Shown here: in pieces, positions 8,431-16,638 of the stretch
Layout of the letters: each line of letters starts with the position of its first letter
Numbering within the stretch: the first letter of the stretch is position 1
Source: DASXMT01 sp963755985
GTDB taxonomy: Bacteria; Actinomycetota; Acidimicrobiia; Acidimicrobiales; RAAP-2
Direction: 5' to 3'
DNA: 64,000 nt
Assembly (NCBI GenBank): GCA_963755985.1
Contig: CAVWLO010000004.1
Coordinates: 248,001-312,000 of the forward strand
Translations under genes and position numbers: made by a program
The notes under the pieces: generated by a model
The model's input: the letters and a program-made list of their open reading frames with translations, nothing else
Told to the model about the DNA's origin: nothing
Database searches by the model: none

Positions 8431-8476
8431 TTGACAAGGTCAACCTGGTTGTCTACATTTGGACAACCGGGTTGAC
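8431..8476 (+). promoter_or_regulatory. sigma70-type promoter overlapped by a MarR-type operator
   Basis: TTGACA at 8431-8436, a 17-bp spacer, then TACATT at 8454-8459 make a near-consensus promoter facing the hydrolase. GTCAACCTGGTTGTC (8439-8453) and GACAACCGGGTTGAC (8462-8476) are inverted repeats matching at 14 of 15 positions, separated by 8 bp. Each arm is itself nearly palindromic (GTCAACC / GGTTGTC). The left arm fills the spacer and the right arm covers the expected transcription start, the classic geometry for repression by the adjacent MarR protein. Confidence 0.75.
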
Positions 8477-8508
8477 GATTTCGGTTTAACGATTTGAGGG
8501 AGATTGAC

Positions 8509-9387
8509 ATGAACGCAACTGCCGAGCAGGCCTCATTGGCCGGGGTCACGCACCATTACGCCAAGGTCAACGGGACCAAGCTGCACTATGTGGCGGCGGG
8601 CACTGAAGGACCTCTGGTTCTGCTGGTCCATGGGTTCCCCGAGACGTGGTGGACGTTCCGCAAGCTCATCCCCCTGCTCGCCGCCAGCCACCGTGTCTAT
8701 GCCGTGGATCTGCGAGGGTTCGGTGACTCTGACAACGGGTCAGGCGCCTACGACTCCAAGACCTCGGTCGAGGACCTGCACCTTCTGATCGAAGAGCTCA
8801 ACGTTGGCCCAGTGCACCTCACCGGCCAGGACATCAGCGGGGCGACCGTCGTGCGGCTCGCGGCCACGCACCCTGAGGATGTGCGCAGCTTCACCGCCAT
8901 CGAGATGGGCCTACCCGGGTTCGGCCTCGAGATGCTGGCCGACGTCACTCACGGCGGTACCTGGCACATCGGCGTTCTTGCCGCCCCCGGGATCCCCGAG
9001 ATGCTTCTCACCGGTCGCGAGCGCGAATTCCTCGGACAGTTCGCCTTTCCGGCCATGAGCGCCACCCCCGGAGCGATCACCGACACCGACATCGACGAGT
9101 TCGTCCGCACGTACTCGCGTCCCGACGGCTGGCGCGGAGCCATCGGCCTCTACCAGTCCATGCTCCAAGAAGGCGACGAGATCCGAACCCTTATGGCCGG
9201 CCACAAGCTGAACATTCCCGTGCTGGCGATCGGAGCTGGAGGCGGCGAGTTGACCTTTGCAACGATGAGCCAGGTCAGCTCCGATGCAGTCCGGTCAGTG
9301 ACTCTCGAAGGCGTCGGCCATTACGCAGCCCTAGAGGCACCCGACCAGGTGGCACACGCTCTTCTCGACTTCTTCAGCACCGTGTGA
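8509..9387 (+). CDS. alpha/beta hydrolase, epoxide-hydrolase / dehalogenase type
   Basis: A 292-residue alpha/beta hydrolase. ATG 8509 is preferred because GAGGGAG lies at 8496-8502; a TTG at 8494 is unlikely. HGFPE (residues 41-45) supplies the oxyanion region. The nucleophile elbow GQDISGA places Asp108 where epoxide hydrolases and haloacid dehalogenases carry their Asp nucleophile (usually GHDxGG). The catalytic His is in GVGHYAALEAPDQ near residue 271. An aspartate rather than serine nucleophile argues against an esterase. It is controlled by the divergent MarR gene, whose operator overlaps its promoter. The inducer could be its substrate, such as an epoxide or a halogenated compound. Confidence 0.85.
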   Translation: MNATAEQASLAGVTHHYAKVNGTKLHYVAAGTEGPLVLLVHGFPETWWTFRKLIPLLAASHRVYAVDLRGFGDSDNGSGAYDSKTSVEDLHLLIEELNVGPVHLTGQDISGATVVRLAATHPEDVRSFTAIEMGLPGFGLEMLADVTHGGTWHIGVLAAPGIPEMLLTGREREFLGQFAFPAMSATPGAITDTDIDEFVRTYSRPDGWRGAIGLYQSMLQEGDEIRTLMAGHKLNIPVLAIGAGGGELTFATMSQVSSDAVRSVTLEGVGHYAALEAPDQVAHALLDFFSTV

Positions 9388-9511
9388 CGCCACCTGAACG
9401 TCGGATGGCTACGCCGACCACGTCCAACCGAAGCGTCCAACCCATCCGCACCAGGACGAGAACTGGCCGGCCACTGGGGTGTCCGATCAGCCCGGTGGTG
9501 TGGTAGATGGT

Positions 9512-9772
9512 ATGGCTACGAGGAAGGTCACCATCACGCTCGACGCCGATCAGCTGGACCGTATTCGCACGCTCGTCGGGTCGGGCGCAGCTCCGAGCGT
9601 GTCGGGGTTCGTGCAGCACGCGGTAGGTGTAGCCCTCGACGACATCGTTGGTTGGGGCGCCATGCTGGCCGATGCCCTGGAAGCAACCGGGGGCGAGCTT
9701 TCCGCCGAGGAGCGCCGTTGGGCGGACGAGACGCTCGGCAGCAAAAGGCGCCGAAGGCCCTCTGTGGCCTGA
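9512..9772 (+). CDS. ribbon-helix-helix-type antitoxin of a VapBC pair
   Basis: An 86-residue protein from ATG 9512. Its N-terminus MATRKVTITLDADQLDRIRT is a ribbon-helix-helix DNA-binding strand and first helix, followed by SVSGFVQHAVGVALDD as the second helix. The C-terminal tail is acidic and then basic (LSAEERRWADETLGSKRRRR), as expected for a toxin-wrapping antitoxin. Its TGA stop shares one base with the ATG of the PIN-domain gene, so the two are translationally coupled. Antitoxins of this type usually autorepress their operon. Confidence 0.78.
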   Translation: MATRKVTITLDADQLDRIRTLVGSGAAPSVSGFVQHAVGVALDDIVGWGAMLADALEATGGELSAEERRWADETLGSKRRRRPSVA

Positions 9773-10149
9773 TGGCCGGCATCACCTTCGACGCCGGGGG
9801 GCTCATCGCCCTCGACCGGAACGACCGACGGGTCCTGGTACTGGTGGCACGCACCGCAGAGACGGCTGCTCGCGTCACGATCCCAGCCACCGCCTTGGCG
9901 CAAGCGATCGGCCAGCCGCAACGCCAAGCCCGCCTGACCCGGCTCATCCGCCAGCCGACCACCGACGTCGTCCCACTCGATCGGGTCGATGCGACGAATG
10001 TGGGGCGCTTGCTGTCGGCGAGCGCGACGGCCGACGTCGCCGACGCGCACGTGGTGATCTGCGCGCGTCGTGCCGGCCAGCAGGTTGTGACGTCCGATCC
10101 AGACGACCTCAGGAATCTCGATCCGCGTATCGGTCTCGTCATCGTCTGA
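9772..10149 (+). CDS. vapC: PIN-domain ribonuclease toxin (VapC family)
   Basis: A 125-residue PIN-domain protein starting at ATG 9772, overlapping the antitoxin stop. Acidic residues at Asp7 (TFDAGGLIALDR), Asp91 (ADVADAH) and Asp109 (VTSDPDDL) fit the metal-binding centre of VapC ribonucleases. The usual second-helix glutamate appears as Gln44 in PATALAQAIG. This variation is common in actinobacterial PIN proteins of this type, so it does not prove inactivity. VapC toxins cleave tRNA or rRNA. The pair lies just downstream (3' side) of a tRNA gene. Confidence 0.8.
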   Translation: MAGITFDAGGLIALDRNDRRVLVLVARTAETAARVTIPATALAQAIGQPQRQARLTRLIRQPTTDVVPLDRVDATNVGRLLSASATADVADAHVVICARRAGQQVVTSDPDDLRNLDPRIGLVIV

Positions 10150-10232
10150 CCACCATGAGCGCAGTGCATACTACTCCTGCGCCGCGGCTCGGCGCGATCG
10201 GAGACGCGTGGCTCGATGAAGTCATCGAGTGG

Positions 10233-10306
10233 TGGGGACGGAGGGATTCGAACCCTCACTGGAGGCGGTTTAAGCGCCCTGCCTCTACCGGTTGGGCTAC
10301 GTCCCC
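10233..10306 (-). tRNA. tRNA with anticodon UAA (Leu by codon) but short variable loop
   Basis: Read on the minus strand it begins GGGGACGTAGCCCAACCGGT and ends with acceptor strand CGTCCCC, discriminator A and an encoded CCA (10230-10232). The acceptor stem pairs 7 of 7. The anticodon stem is GGGCG/CGCCT around loop CTTAAAC, giving anticodon UAA. The T arm is GAGGG-TTCGAAT-CCCTC. The variable loop has only about five bases, so this 74-nt tRNA folds as class I, whereas bacterial leucine tRNAs normally have a long class II arm. Isotype by identity elements is therefore uncertain. Confidence 0.85.
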
Positions 10307-10349
10307 CGGGCAGCAGACTAGGTGGCCGGGTCGCAGTCCGGCCTGTCCG

Positions 10350-11957
10350 TCACCGGACGGGCTCGTTTCCGATCGGCGCGGGTGGCAGTGCGGTCGACAA
10401 GGCCACCAACTCGTCGTCCCGGGGGCCGTCCACCACGTGCACCATGCCTTCACCGTCGGGCCAGGGTCCAAAGACCATGGTGGTCCGGCGAAGCGGATCC
10501 CAGACCGGCCACTCCCCGACCACGTCTCCCGAGGGCGACCCGGTCCGGGCAAACGAGATCCACGCCTGCCGCATGCCGGCCGAGAGGGCGAGTGCGTCGC
10601 TACCCCCTCCGGCGAACTGCTGGATCACCGGGTTGGTCACCGTGCCGAAGACGAATGGGATCTCCAACGCATGGCACGAGCCCAACAGGCCTCCGAATGC
10701 CGGCGTCTCCCATGTGAACAGGTACACGTAGGTGCCCGTCGACCCGGAACCGGCCAGCGCGTGGCTATCGGCCAACAGGACCGACGGGGCGCGGAAGACG
10801 ACGTCGCTGGCGATGGCCACCCAGAGGTCGCGCGGTCCCGCGCTCTCCCCCCGCGAGGCCCGAGCCGTCCGGTACCGGTCGATCAGCGCCTCGGCGTTCT
10901 CGGCCGAGGGGACCACCCGCCGGACCCAGCGAAGCAGCCCGGCGTCGTCGAGGGCGTTGACCGCCGGGAGGGCGACGGCGAAGAAGGCGGCCTCGTCCCG
11001 ATTGCTCCCGATCAGCAGCGGGACGTCTGACGACGCGCCGTCGGCCACCTCGACCTCCGGTGGCCGCGTCAGCAGGCCGCCGTCCACCGCAGGCAGAAAG
11101 GGCAACGGGAGGCCGCCGTCCCCGAGGGCCAACGTCTGACCGATCTCCTGGCCCGCTCGCACCAGCTCGTGCGGCGGCACCTGCTCGAGCGCCTGGCGCG
11201 TCAACGGCACCCCCAGCTTCTCGGCCACGAGCTCGGCTCGGCCCGCGGCCTCGTCGGCCGTGTGGGTGAACGGTGGGCCGCTCTCGACGATGGCCCGGTG
11301 AAAGAGCCCGCGGGCGGCGGGGATGCCGAGCAGGGCCGAGACGCTCATCCCCCCGGCCGACTCGCCGAAGATGGTGACGTTGCCCGGGTCCCCCCCGAAG
11401 GCAGCGATGTTGTCCCGAACCCAGACCAGCGCGGCGATCTGGTCGGCGATGCCCCAGTTGCCACAACCCGACCACGCGTCACCGCCGGCCCACGGGGACG
11501 AGGGCAGCCCCAGAGCGGGGTGGGCCAGAAAGCCCAACGCGCCCAACCGGTAGTTGATGGTGACGACGACCACGTCGCCCTCCCGGGCCAGGGTCCCGCC
11601 CCGGTACAGGTCACCGGCCCCCGTTCCGGAGTTGAAACCACCGCCGTGGATCCACACCATGACCGGACGCGGTGCTCCGCCGAGCTCCCCGGTCCAGATG
11701 TTGAGGGTCAGGCAGTCCTCCGACTGCTCATCGGGGGCACCCCCGATCGACATCCCGGGGATGGGTGGGGTCTGGGGAGCGACCGGCCCGAATTGGTCGC
11801 ACTCCTTGATCCCGGCCCACGGCTGGGCCTCGAGGGGCGGCTGCCAGCGCAGGGGTCCGACCGGCGGGGCGGCATAGGGCACTCCCGAGAACGACCAGAC
11901 CCCGTGTCGCTCGATCCCCCGAAGGCGACCTCCCCGGACCTCCACGATTCCGTCCAT
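10350..11957 (-). CDS. type-B carboxylesterase (COesterase family)
   Basis: A 535-residue serine esterase of the type-B carboxylesterase/acetylcholinesterase-like family. N-terminal RLRGIERHGVWSFSGVPYA and PPVGPLRWQPP, then EDCLTLNIWTG, are family signatures. The oxyanion hole is HGGGF at 104-108, and the nucleophile Ser200 sits in FGESAGG. The catalytic acid region is about residue 320 (IGSNRDEAAFF) and the histidine is in GSCHALEIPFVFG near 430. No signal peptide is visible, unlike many secreted members. It is divergent from the NlpC/P60 gene across about 100 bp. The natural ester substrate cannot be deduced. Confidence 0.92.
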   Translation of the reverse strand: MDGIVEVRGGRLRGIERHGVWSFSGVPYAAPPVGPLRWQPPLEAQPWAGIKECDQFGPVAPQTPPIPGMSIGGAPDEQSEDCLTLNIWTGELGGAPRPVMVWIHGGGFNSGTGAGDLYRGGTLAREGDVVVVTINYRLGALGFLAHPALGLPSSPWAGGDAWSGCGNWGIADQIAALVWVRDNIAAFGGDPGNVTIFGESAGGMSVSALLGIPAARGLFHRAIVESGPPFTHTADEAAGRAELVAEKLGVPLTRQALEQVPPHELVRAGQEIGQTLALGDGGLPLPFLPAVDGGLLTRPPEVEVADGASSDVPLLIGSNRDEAAFFAVALPAVNALDDAGLLRWVRRVVPSAENAEALIDRYRTARASRGESAGPRDLWVAIASDVVFRAPSVLLADSHALAGSGSTGTYVYLFTWETPAFGGLLGSCHALEIPFVFGTVTNPVIQQFAGGGSDALALSAGMRQAWISFARTGSPSGDVVGEWPVWDPLRRTTMVFGPWPDGEGMVHVVDGPRDDELVALSTALPPAPIGNEPVR

Positions 11958-12075
11958 TGGCTACCTCGACCCTCGCAGCGTCATCCCTCCGTCATACTCG
12001 ACGGCTCGACCCTCGGAACACCCTGCGCCGTGACCAGGTCCAACGCCCTTGGATTCCTGTTCGGCTGGTACTACT

Positions 12076-13419
12076 GTGACGCATGTGGCTGTTGTGACCA
12101 ATGTGGATACAGCTCGAAGGTGGGGCCGGACCGGTCACTCCGGTCCGCGCCACGCCGTCCTGGTGGCCGGCGCGTTGGCCCTGGTCGCCTCCAGTGCCTC
12201 GCTCGTGGCCGGGCCGGCCGCCGGGGCGGACCCGACGCCGAGCAACGCGTCGATCGCGGCCACCGAGGGCCAGGTCGCAGCGATCGAGGCCCAGATCGAG
12301 CAGGAACAACAGCAGCTGAGCGCGCAAGACGAGCTGTTCAACCAGGCCAACGTCCGCCTCCAAGCCACCCAGGCCGCGTTGGTGACGACGAACGCGTCGC
12401 TGGCCGCCGCGGCCAGCCATCTCGCCGCTGACCGCCGCCAGCTGACCAAGGACGCACTCAAGACGTACCTCTACGACTCCTCCTCGACCAGCATCGCGTC
12501 GGTCTTCTCCTCACCCTCACCCGATGCCGGGGCCCGGACCACCTACACGCAGATCGTGGTGGGCAACGTGGACCGCGACGAGGCCCTGGTCCAGGCCGGC
12601 CAGCGCCGGCTGGCGGCGACACAGGCCACCCTGGTGGCTCAGCAACACGACCAGTCGGTGGAACGAGATCAGGCCCAGCAGGCCGCGGCCGCGGCCCAGA
12701 CCACGGCCAACCAGTCCCAGGCCACCCTGGACCAGGTCAAGGGCACGCTGGCCACCCAGATCGCCCAGCAGGCCGCGGCCCAGGCGGCCCAGGCTGCGGC
12801 GGCGGCCCAGGCGGCCACCGCCCAGGCGAACGCCCAGGCCGCCGCGGCCCAGGCGGCCCAGGCCTCGCGGGCCGCGCAGGTGGCCAGCTCGGTCGGCAGC
12901 AGCGCCACCGCGGCCCCAGCCGCCCAGGCGGCCACCCAGACAGCCACACAGGCGGCCAGCCAGGCCGCCACCTCGGCGGCCACCTCGGCCGGGTCAGCGA
13001 CCACGCCGGCCTCACCCGGGAGTGCCCCCTCGTCGGCCGGCGTCGCCGCCGTCAATGCCGCGCTCTCCTACTTCGGCGTGCCCTACCTCTGGGGGGGTGC
13101 CAGTCAGGCCGGGGTCGACTGCTCGGGCCTGACCATGCTGGCCTGGGGACAGGCCGGGGTGGCCCTGTCCCACTCGGCGGCCGACCAGTATGCCGAGTCC
13201 CAGCACGTCAGCATGTCGGCCCTCGAACCGGGGGACCTCATCTTCTATGACCTCGACGGCTCCGGTATCGACCACGTGGTGATCTACGTGGGCCCCAGCC
13301 TGAACGGTGCGGCCACTCCGTACGGGAGTGCCACCATCATCCAGGCCGCCCATACCGGGACCGTGGTCACCTACGACCCGCTCTGGTACGGCGGCCTGGT
13401 GGGTGCGGCCCGACCCTGA
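12076..13419 (+). CDS. secreted NlpC/P60 peptidoglycan endopeptidase with long coiled-coil N-terminus
   Basis: About 447 residues. A basic N-terminus and hydrophobic stretch (HAVLVAGALALVASSASLVA) form a signal peptide ending near GPAAGA-DP. Residues about 60-200 form a coiled coil rich in Gln, Glu and Ala (a PcsB/RipA-like autoinhibitory or docking module). A very Ala/Gln-rich linker of about 110 residues follows. The C-terminal NlpC/P60 domain has Cys349 in GVDCSGL, His400 in GIDHVVIY and His426 in QAAHTG, the catalytic triad for cutting D-Glu-mDAP type stem peptides. GTG 12076 is chosen; TTG 12049 and GTG 12085 or 12094 are alternatives. It probably acts in cell separation. Confidence 0.88.
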   Translation: MTHVAVVTNVDTARRWGRTGHSGPRHAVLVAGALALVASSASLVAGPAAGADPTPSNASIAATEGQVAAIEAQIEQEQQQLSAQDELFNQANVRLQATQAALVTTNASLAAAASHLAADRRQLTKDALKTYLYDSSSTSIASVFSSPSPDAGARTTYTQIVVGNVDRDEALVQAGQRRLAATQATLVAQQHDQSVERDQAQQAAAAAQTTANQSQATLDQVKGTLATQIAQQAAAQAAQAAAAAQAATAQANAQAAAAQAAQASRAAQVASSVGSSATAAPAAQAATQTATQAASQAATSAATSAGSATTPASPGSAPSSAGVAAVNAALSYFGVPYLWGGASQAGVDCSGLTMLAWGQAGVALSHSAADQYAESQHVSMSALEPGDLIFYDLDGSGIDHVVIYVGPSLNGAATPYGSATIIQAAHTGTVVTYDPLWYGGLVGAARP

Positions 13420-14509
13420 GGACGGCGTCTCCGACCCTAAGCTGTCGCCCACGCCGATCGACCCAGCTCGCTCCCTTCCCCCCTCCGGGCGACCGACGAC
13501 CGCATTCCGGTTGAGCGTCGTCGTGCCCGCCTTCAACGAGGCCCACCGACTGGGTGACGGCTTCAACCGGTTCCGGGTCGCCGTCCGGGCCGGTGCGGTC
13601 GACCTCGACTGCACCGAGGTCATCGTGGTCGACGACGGGAGCGATGACGACACCACCGGACGGGCCCGAACGCTGCTGGCCGACCTTCCCCACCACCGCA
13701 TCATCCGGCTGCCGGCCAACCAGGGCAAGGGCGCGGCCATTCGGGCCGGCATCAGGGCGGCCCGGGGCGCGTACACCGCCTACATGGACGCCGACATGGC
13801 CATCGACCCCCGGGCCATCCCCCTCCTGCTCGATCGCCTGGTCACGAACGAAGCCGCCATCGGATCCCGGTCCCTCCCTGACTCGATGGTCGAGAGCCGG
13901 TACATGATCCGGCTGTTGATGGGCCGGCTGTTCAACCGACTGGTGACCGTCGGCACCGATCTGGACTTCCTCGACACCCAGTGCGGGTTCAAGGCCTTCC
14001 GCACCGAGGTGGCCCGCCTGCTGTTCCACCTCGTGCCCATCGACCGCTTCGCCTTCGATGTCGAGGTGCTGACCCTCGCCCATCGCCTCGGTCTGGGCAT
14101 CGCCGAGGTCCCGGTGCAGTGGAAGCACGTTCCCGGCAGCAGCGTCCAGCCGCTGCACGACTCGTTCACCATGCTGACCGATGTGTACTGCTCCCGGTTC
14201 GGACTGCGCCGGCCTTCGGCCGTGCCCGCCGTCGCCGTGAGCGAGCCGGACACGGACCGGGTGCGCCAGGCGCTGGCTGGCGGGTCACTAGGCCTCCGCC
14301 TCCCCCTGATCACCGGGCCGGATCAGACATTGATCCTCTTCCCCCTGGTCGACCCGCCCGACGTCGCCGACTGGGCCAGACGCCTCCGGGACGCCCTCCC
14401 CGACCAGACGGTGGCCCGGCGCTCGCTCACCTTCTCCGGGGTGGTGGCCCTCGGGCCGCTCTCGGGCCGGATCCACAGCTCGGTCCTCGACGGCCACCAC
14501 GCCGGGTAG
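13403..14509 (+). CDS. family 2 glycosyltransferase (dolichyl/polyprenyl-phosphate sugar synthase type)
   Basis: About 368 residues. The GT-A core begins FRLSVVVPAFNEAHRLGDGF, followed by EVIVVDDGSDDDTTG and LPANQGKGAAIRAGI, then YMDADMAID, the DxD-like metal site. The middle (DTQCGFKAFRTEVARLLF, VPVQWKHVPGSSV) is typical of polyprenyl-phosphate glucosyl or mannosyl transferases. A C-terminal extension of about 90 residues is not assigned. GTG 13403, overlapping the end of the preceding gene, is the best start because no ATG lies before the core. No transmembrane segments are seen, so it is probably membrane-peripheral. It likely makes a lipid-linked sugar for envelope glycans. Confidence 0.85.
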   Translation: MRPDPEDGVSDPKLSPTPIDPARSLPPSGRPTTAFRLSVVVPAFNEAHRLGDGFNRFRVAVRAGAVDLDCTEVIVVDDGSDDDTTGRARTLLADLPHHRIIRLPANQGKGAAIRAGIRAARGAYTAYMDADMAIDPRAIPLLLDRLVTNEAAIGSRSLPDSMVESRYMIRLLMGRLFNRLVTVGTDLDFLDTQCGFKAFRTEVARLLFHLVPIDRFAFDVEVLTLAHRLGLGIAEVPVQWKHVPGSSVQPLHDSFTMLTDVYCSRFGLRRPSAVPAVAVSEPDTDRVRQALAGGSLGLRLPLITGPDQTLILFPLVDPPDVADWARRLRDALPDQTVARRSLTFSGVVALGPLSGRIHSSVLDGHHAG

Positions 14510-14591
14510 GCCTCGACCCGAGGCACGCCATCGGGCACGCCGCCCGTTGCCTCCCGGTTGCCCCACGATCGGTGGCGAGGTCGGCGGTACG

Positions 14592-15578
14592 ATGCACCAC
14601 GTGAGCGCGGACGGGACGGATGCGGGCCGGACGGCGGAGCGCCGACAGGCGGCCGAGCGCCGAGCCCGGGCCATCGAGGTCGAGGACCCGAGTCCCACCA
14701 CGCCGGTGGCCCCCGAGCCCAGCCGTCCGCTGCCCGTCGTCGTCCCCCGGAACTTCCGCCCCGACCTCGACGACGGCGAGCCTGTCGATCCTCGCCGGGG
14801 GGACGTCGACGAATGGGGTCGCTCCGAGCACATGCGCTCGCTGGTCCGCCGGGTGTACGACCCGCTCTACAAGCACTGGTTCCGGGTCGAGTGGGAAGGC
14901 ATGGAGAAGATCCCCACCGAGGGCGGTGCCCTCCTCATCGGCAACCACGCCGGTGCCATTCCCTCCGACGCGCCGGCCATCATGCACGGCATCGAACGGG
15001 ACCTCCATCGTCCCGTGTACGGCCTGGCCGACTACTTCTTCCGGACCGTCCCCGGCGTGGGAACCATGTGGTCCCGCACCGGTGGAGTCCCGGGCCACCC
15101 CGACAACGCCTACCGGATCCTGCACGACCAGGGCCAACTGGCCCTGGTCTTTCCCGAGGGGACCAAGGGTCCGTCCAAGACCTACACCGATCGCTACCGG
15201 CTGCGGCGGTTCGGGCGGGGCGGGTTCGTGGAGATCGCCATGCGATCGGGCGTTCCCGTCATCCCCATCGCCGTGGTCGGCGCCGAGGAGTCCATGCCCA
15301 TCCTCTTCCGCCTCCCGTCCCTGGCCAAGGCCCTTCGGCTCCCCTATTTCCCGGTCACGGCCAACCACCTCGTCCTCGGGCCCATTCTCGGCACCATCGG
15401 CTACTTCCCGGCCAAGTTCAAGATCCGGGTGCTCGACCCGGTCACCTTCGACGTCCAGCCCGATCAGCCCCGATACTCGAAGTCCACGGTGATGGACGAG
15501 GCCGAGCGGATCCGGGCCATGCTCCAGGACACGCTGCACGACATGCTGCGCGAGCGCCGAAGCGTCTGGTTCGGCTGA
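14592..15578 (+). CDS. 1-acylglycerol-3-phosphate acyltransferase-like protein (PlsC family)
   Basis: A 328-residue acyltransferase. The first 80 residues are charged and probably disordered. The PlsC-like domain starts at about residue 88, with catalytic His119 in LLIGNHAGAIPSDAP and the second conserved block VFPEGTKGPSK. A further block is IPIAVVGAEESMPI. Related actinobacterial proteins are lysophospholipid acyltransferases. The epimerase gene starts one base after its stop, and this acyltransferase-plus-epimerase pair is conserved in actinobacteria, suggesting joint work on a lipid or lipoglycan. Confidence 0.88.
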   Translation: MHHVSADGTDAGRTAERRQAAERRARAIEVEDPSPTTPVAPEPSRPLPVVVPRNFRPDLDDGEPVDPRRGDVDEWGRSEHMRSLVRRVYDPLYKHWFRVEWEGMEKIPTEGGALLIGNHAGAIPSDAPAIMHGIERDLHRPVYGLADYFFRTVPGVGTMWSRTGGVPGHPDNAYRILHDQGQLALVFPEGTKGPSKTYTDRYRLRRFGRGGFVEIAMRSGVPVIPIAVVGAEESMPILFRLPSLAKALRLPYFPVTANHLVLGPILGTIGYFPAKFKIRVLDPVTFDVQPDQPRYSKSTVMDEAERIRAMLQDTLHDMLRERRSVWFG

Positions 15579-15579
15579 G

Positions 15580-16626
15580 GTGGGCCGACGAGTCCTGATC
15601 ACCGGGTTGGACACGTTCTGGGGCGGCCGCATGGCCCAGGCCCTCGAATCGGATCCCGAGGTGGAGATGATCCTGGGCATGGGCACCGACGAGCCCCGGG
15701 TGCCGCTCGAGCGCACCGAGTACGTCCGGTCGGACCAGGCCTACACGATCCTGCATCGCATCGTGCAGGCCACCCAGGTGGACACCGTCGTCCACACCTT
15801 CTTGGAGACCAACTCGGTCGGCCTCTCGGGGAGGGCCCTCCACGAGACAAACGTCATCGGCACCTTGAACCTGCTGGCCGCGGCGGGGGCGCCGGGCACC
15901 CCGGTCCGGCATGTGGTGGTCAAGTCCTCGACGCACGTCTACGGCTCGTCGGAGAAGGACCCGGCGTGGTTTCGCGAGGAGACCCCTCGCCAGGCCCCGG
16001 TGCGCTCCCGGGTGGAGCGCTCGCTCCTCGAGGTGGAGGCGATGGTCCGCGACTTCGCCGACGACAACCCCCACCTCATCGTCAGCGTGCTTCGGTTCGC
16101 CAACGTGCTGGGCACGGACATCGTCACCCCCATCAGCACCAACCTCCGAAAGCGCGTGCTCCCCTGCATCCTCGGCTTCGACCCACTGGTCCAGTTCATC
16201 GAGGAGGACGACGTCGTCCGGTCCCTGGAGCACGTCACCCGCAACCGGATCCCCGGTGTGTTCAATGTGGCCGGCGCGGGAAAGCTGCCCTGGAGCGAGG
16301 TGGCCACCATCGGCGGCGCCCATCTCCTGCCCCTCCCGCCGCTCAATCCCCGTGCCTTCGCCGCCCCACTGCGCCATATGGGCATCGTGCAGTTCCCGGC
16401 CGAGATGGAGGCGTTGGTCCGCTACGGGCGGGGCGTCGACACCTCGCGGCTCATCGAGACCGGGTTCCGCTATCGGTACACGTCGGCCGGCGCGGTCGAG
16501 AGCTTCGCTCGAGCCAACAACCTGCGCCGCACCCTCGGCTCCACCGGGAACGAGTACCGCTACGAGCAAGACGTCGAGCAATTCTTCCGCCACTCCCCCG
16601 CCGTCATCCGGGGTAGCGACGGCTGA
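15580..16626 (+). CDS. NAD(P)-dependent epimerase/dehydratase (extended SDR)
   Basis: A 348-residue extended SDR protein starting at GTG 15580. The nucleotide-binding motif is RVLITGLDTFWGGRMA (residues 4-19), the variant TGxxxxxGG seen in the actinobacterial partner of PlsC-like proteins. HETNVIGTLNLL and KSSTHVYGSSEK follow, but the usual YxxxK is not clean, so catalysis is uncertain. It could act as a binding or regulatory SDR. The C-terminal domain includes GVFNVAGAGKLPWSEV. It is coupled to the upstream acyltransferase and convergent with the GNAT gene only 12 bp away. Confidence 0.82.
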   Translation: MGRRVLITGLDTFWGGRMAQALESDPEVEMILGMGTDEPRVPLERTEYVRSDQAYTILHRIVQATQVDTVVHTFLETNSVGLSGRALHETNVIGTLNLLAAAGAPGTPVRHVVVKSSTHVYGSSEKDPAWFREETPRQAPVRSRVERSLLEVEAMVRDFADDNPHLIVSVLRFANVLGTDIVTPISTNLRKRVLPCILGFDPLVQFIEEDDVVRSLEHVTRNRIPGVFNVAGAGKLPWSEVATIGGAHLLPLPPLNPRAFAAPLRHMGIVQFPAEMEALVRYGRGVDTSRLIETGFRYRYTSAGAVESFARANNLRRTLGSTGNEYRYEQDVEQFFRHSPAVIRGSDG

Positions 16627-16638
16627 GCACCCGACCGG

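Noticed and set aside
12669..13055. Ala/Trp-rich minus-strand frame in the NlpC/P60 linker
   Set aside because: It is the antisense of an Ala/Gln repeat-coding region. Such composition is an artefact of GCC/CAG repeats.
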